Below are positions 6,830-6,888 of a stretch of 6,888 nt of DNA, piece after piece. A model generated the notes under the pieces. It was given only the letters and a program-made list of their open reading frames with translations. It was not told where the DNA came from and ran no database searches. Position numbers and translations under genes: made by a program. The first letter of the stretch is position 1; each line of letters opens with the position of its first letter. The DNA lies in the NCBI GenBank assembly GCA_003565575.1, contig PXBV01000260.1:1-6888 (forward strand). The letters are read 5' to 3'. Origin of the DNA: Psychroflexus sp. (lineage in GTDB: Bacteria; Bacteroidota; Bacteroidia; Flavobacteriales; Flavobacteriaceae).

Positions 6830-6852
6830 ATAGCCTTCAATATTACGGCTAT
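6830..6852. promoter_or_regulatory. Inverted repeat centred on the -10 box (candidate operator)
   Basis: Plus-strand atagcc (6830-6835) and ggctat (6847-6852) are perfect inverted arms separated by 11 bases. The midpoint at 6841 falls inside the candidate -10 hexamer (6840-6845), so a dimeric protein bound here would cover the -10 element and the start site. This is the geometry of a repressor site. No regulator is identifiable and 6-bp arms are weak evidence. Confidence 0.35.
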
Positions 6853-6868
6853 TCTGAGAGTATGCCAA
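6840..6868 (-). promoter_or_regulatory. Candidate sigma70 promoter for the operon
   Basis: On the minus strand, TTGGCA (6868-6863, five of six matches to the -35 consensus) is followed after exactly 17 bases by TAATAT (6845-6840, a TAnnAT -10 with four of six matches). The DNA just upstream, between 6869 and the window edge, is rich in A runs and could act as an UP element. A start near 6833 would leave a leader of about 135 bases before the flippase ATG. No gene is visible between this site and the flippase, and it is the best-spaced pair I found in the leader. Confidence 0.5.
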
Positions 6869-6888
6869 TTTTAAGACACTTTTTTTAC

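Noticed and set aside
6862..6888. Possible start of a divergent plus-strand gene (ATG at 6862, nine open codons MPILRHFFY to the edge)
   Set aside because: Too short to judge, ribosome site badly spaced, and it overlaps the candidate -35 region; nothing in the residues is recognisable.
1..6888. tRNA, rRNA, CRISPR arrays, insertion sequences and transposase remnants
   Set aside because: I looked for cloverleaf arms, regularly spaced repeats and terminal inverted repeats with a transposase frame and saw none; almost all of the window is accounted for by the polysaccharide genes.

Overview
This window is the front part of a polysaccharide (O-antigen, capsule or exopolysaccharide) biosynthesis operon. 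Every gene I can support lies on the minus strand, so transcription runs from high to low coordinates. The genes are a Wzx-type flippase, a P-loop NTPase of unknown role, a GT2 glycosyltransferase, a Wzy/WaaL-like polymerase, two GT4 glycosyltransferases, and the first 38 codons of a bi-domain sugar oxidoreductase that leaves the window at position 1.

The gene set points to a Gram-negative bacterium, probably a gammaproteobacterium, but nothing here fixes the genus. The interior genes are A+T-rich: lines that I counted by hand ran from roughly 20 to 43 percent G+C, mostly near 30. The partial gene at positions 1-113 and the proximal leader (about 6701-6800) are both close to 50 percent. This is the usual picture of a transferred, strain-specific cassette between more conserved flanking parts of a polysaccharide locus.

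Layout by transcription: positions 6699-6888 are a non-coding leader with a good sigma70-type promoter candidate and three short inverted repeats. The flippase (6698-5244), P-loop protein (5256-4510), GT2 (4517-3606) and polymerase (3609-2380) overlap one another by 13, 8 and 4 bases. The first GT4 starts 5 bases after the polymerase stop, at a perfect 16-bp tandem duplication. The second GT4 follows after 24 bases, and the bi-domain oxidoreductase starts inside its last codons with a 13-base overlap. This packing, with weak or absent Shine-Dalgarno sequences, suggests one transcript with translational coupling.

Inferred joint function: the glycosyltransferases extend an undecaprenyl-linked repeat unit on the cytoplasmic face of the inner membrane, the flippase turns it over, and the polymerase joins units in the periplasm. 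The initiating sugar-phosphate transferase, nucleotide-sugar enzymes and export or chain-length genes are not visible and should lie beyond the low-coordinate edge or elsewhere. The P-loop kinase-like protein is the component with no standard place in this pathway and is the most interesting gene here.
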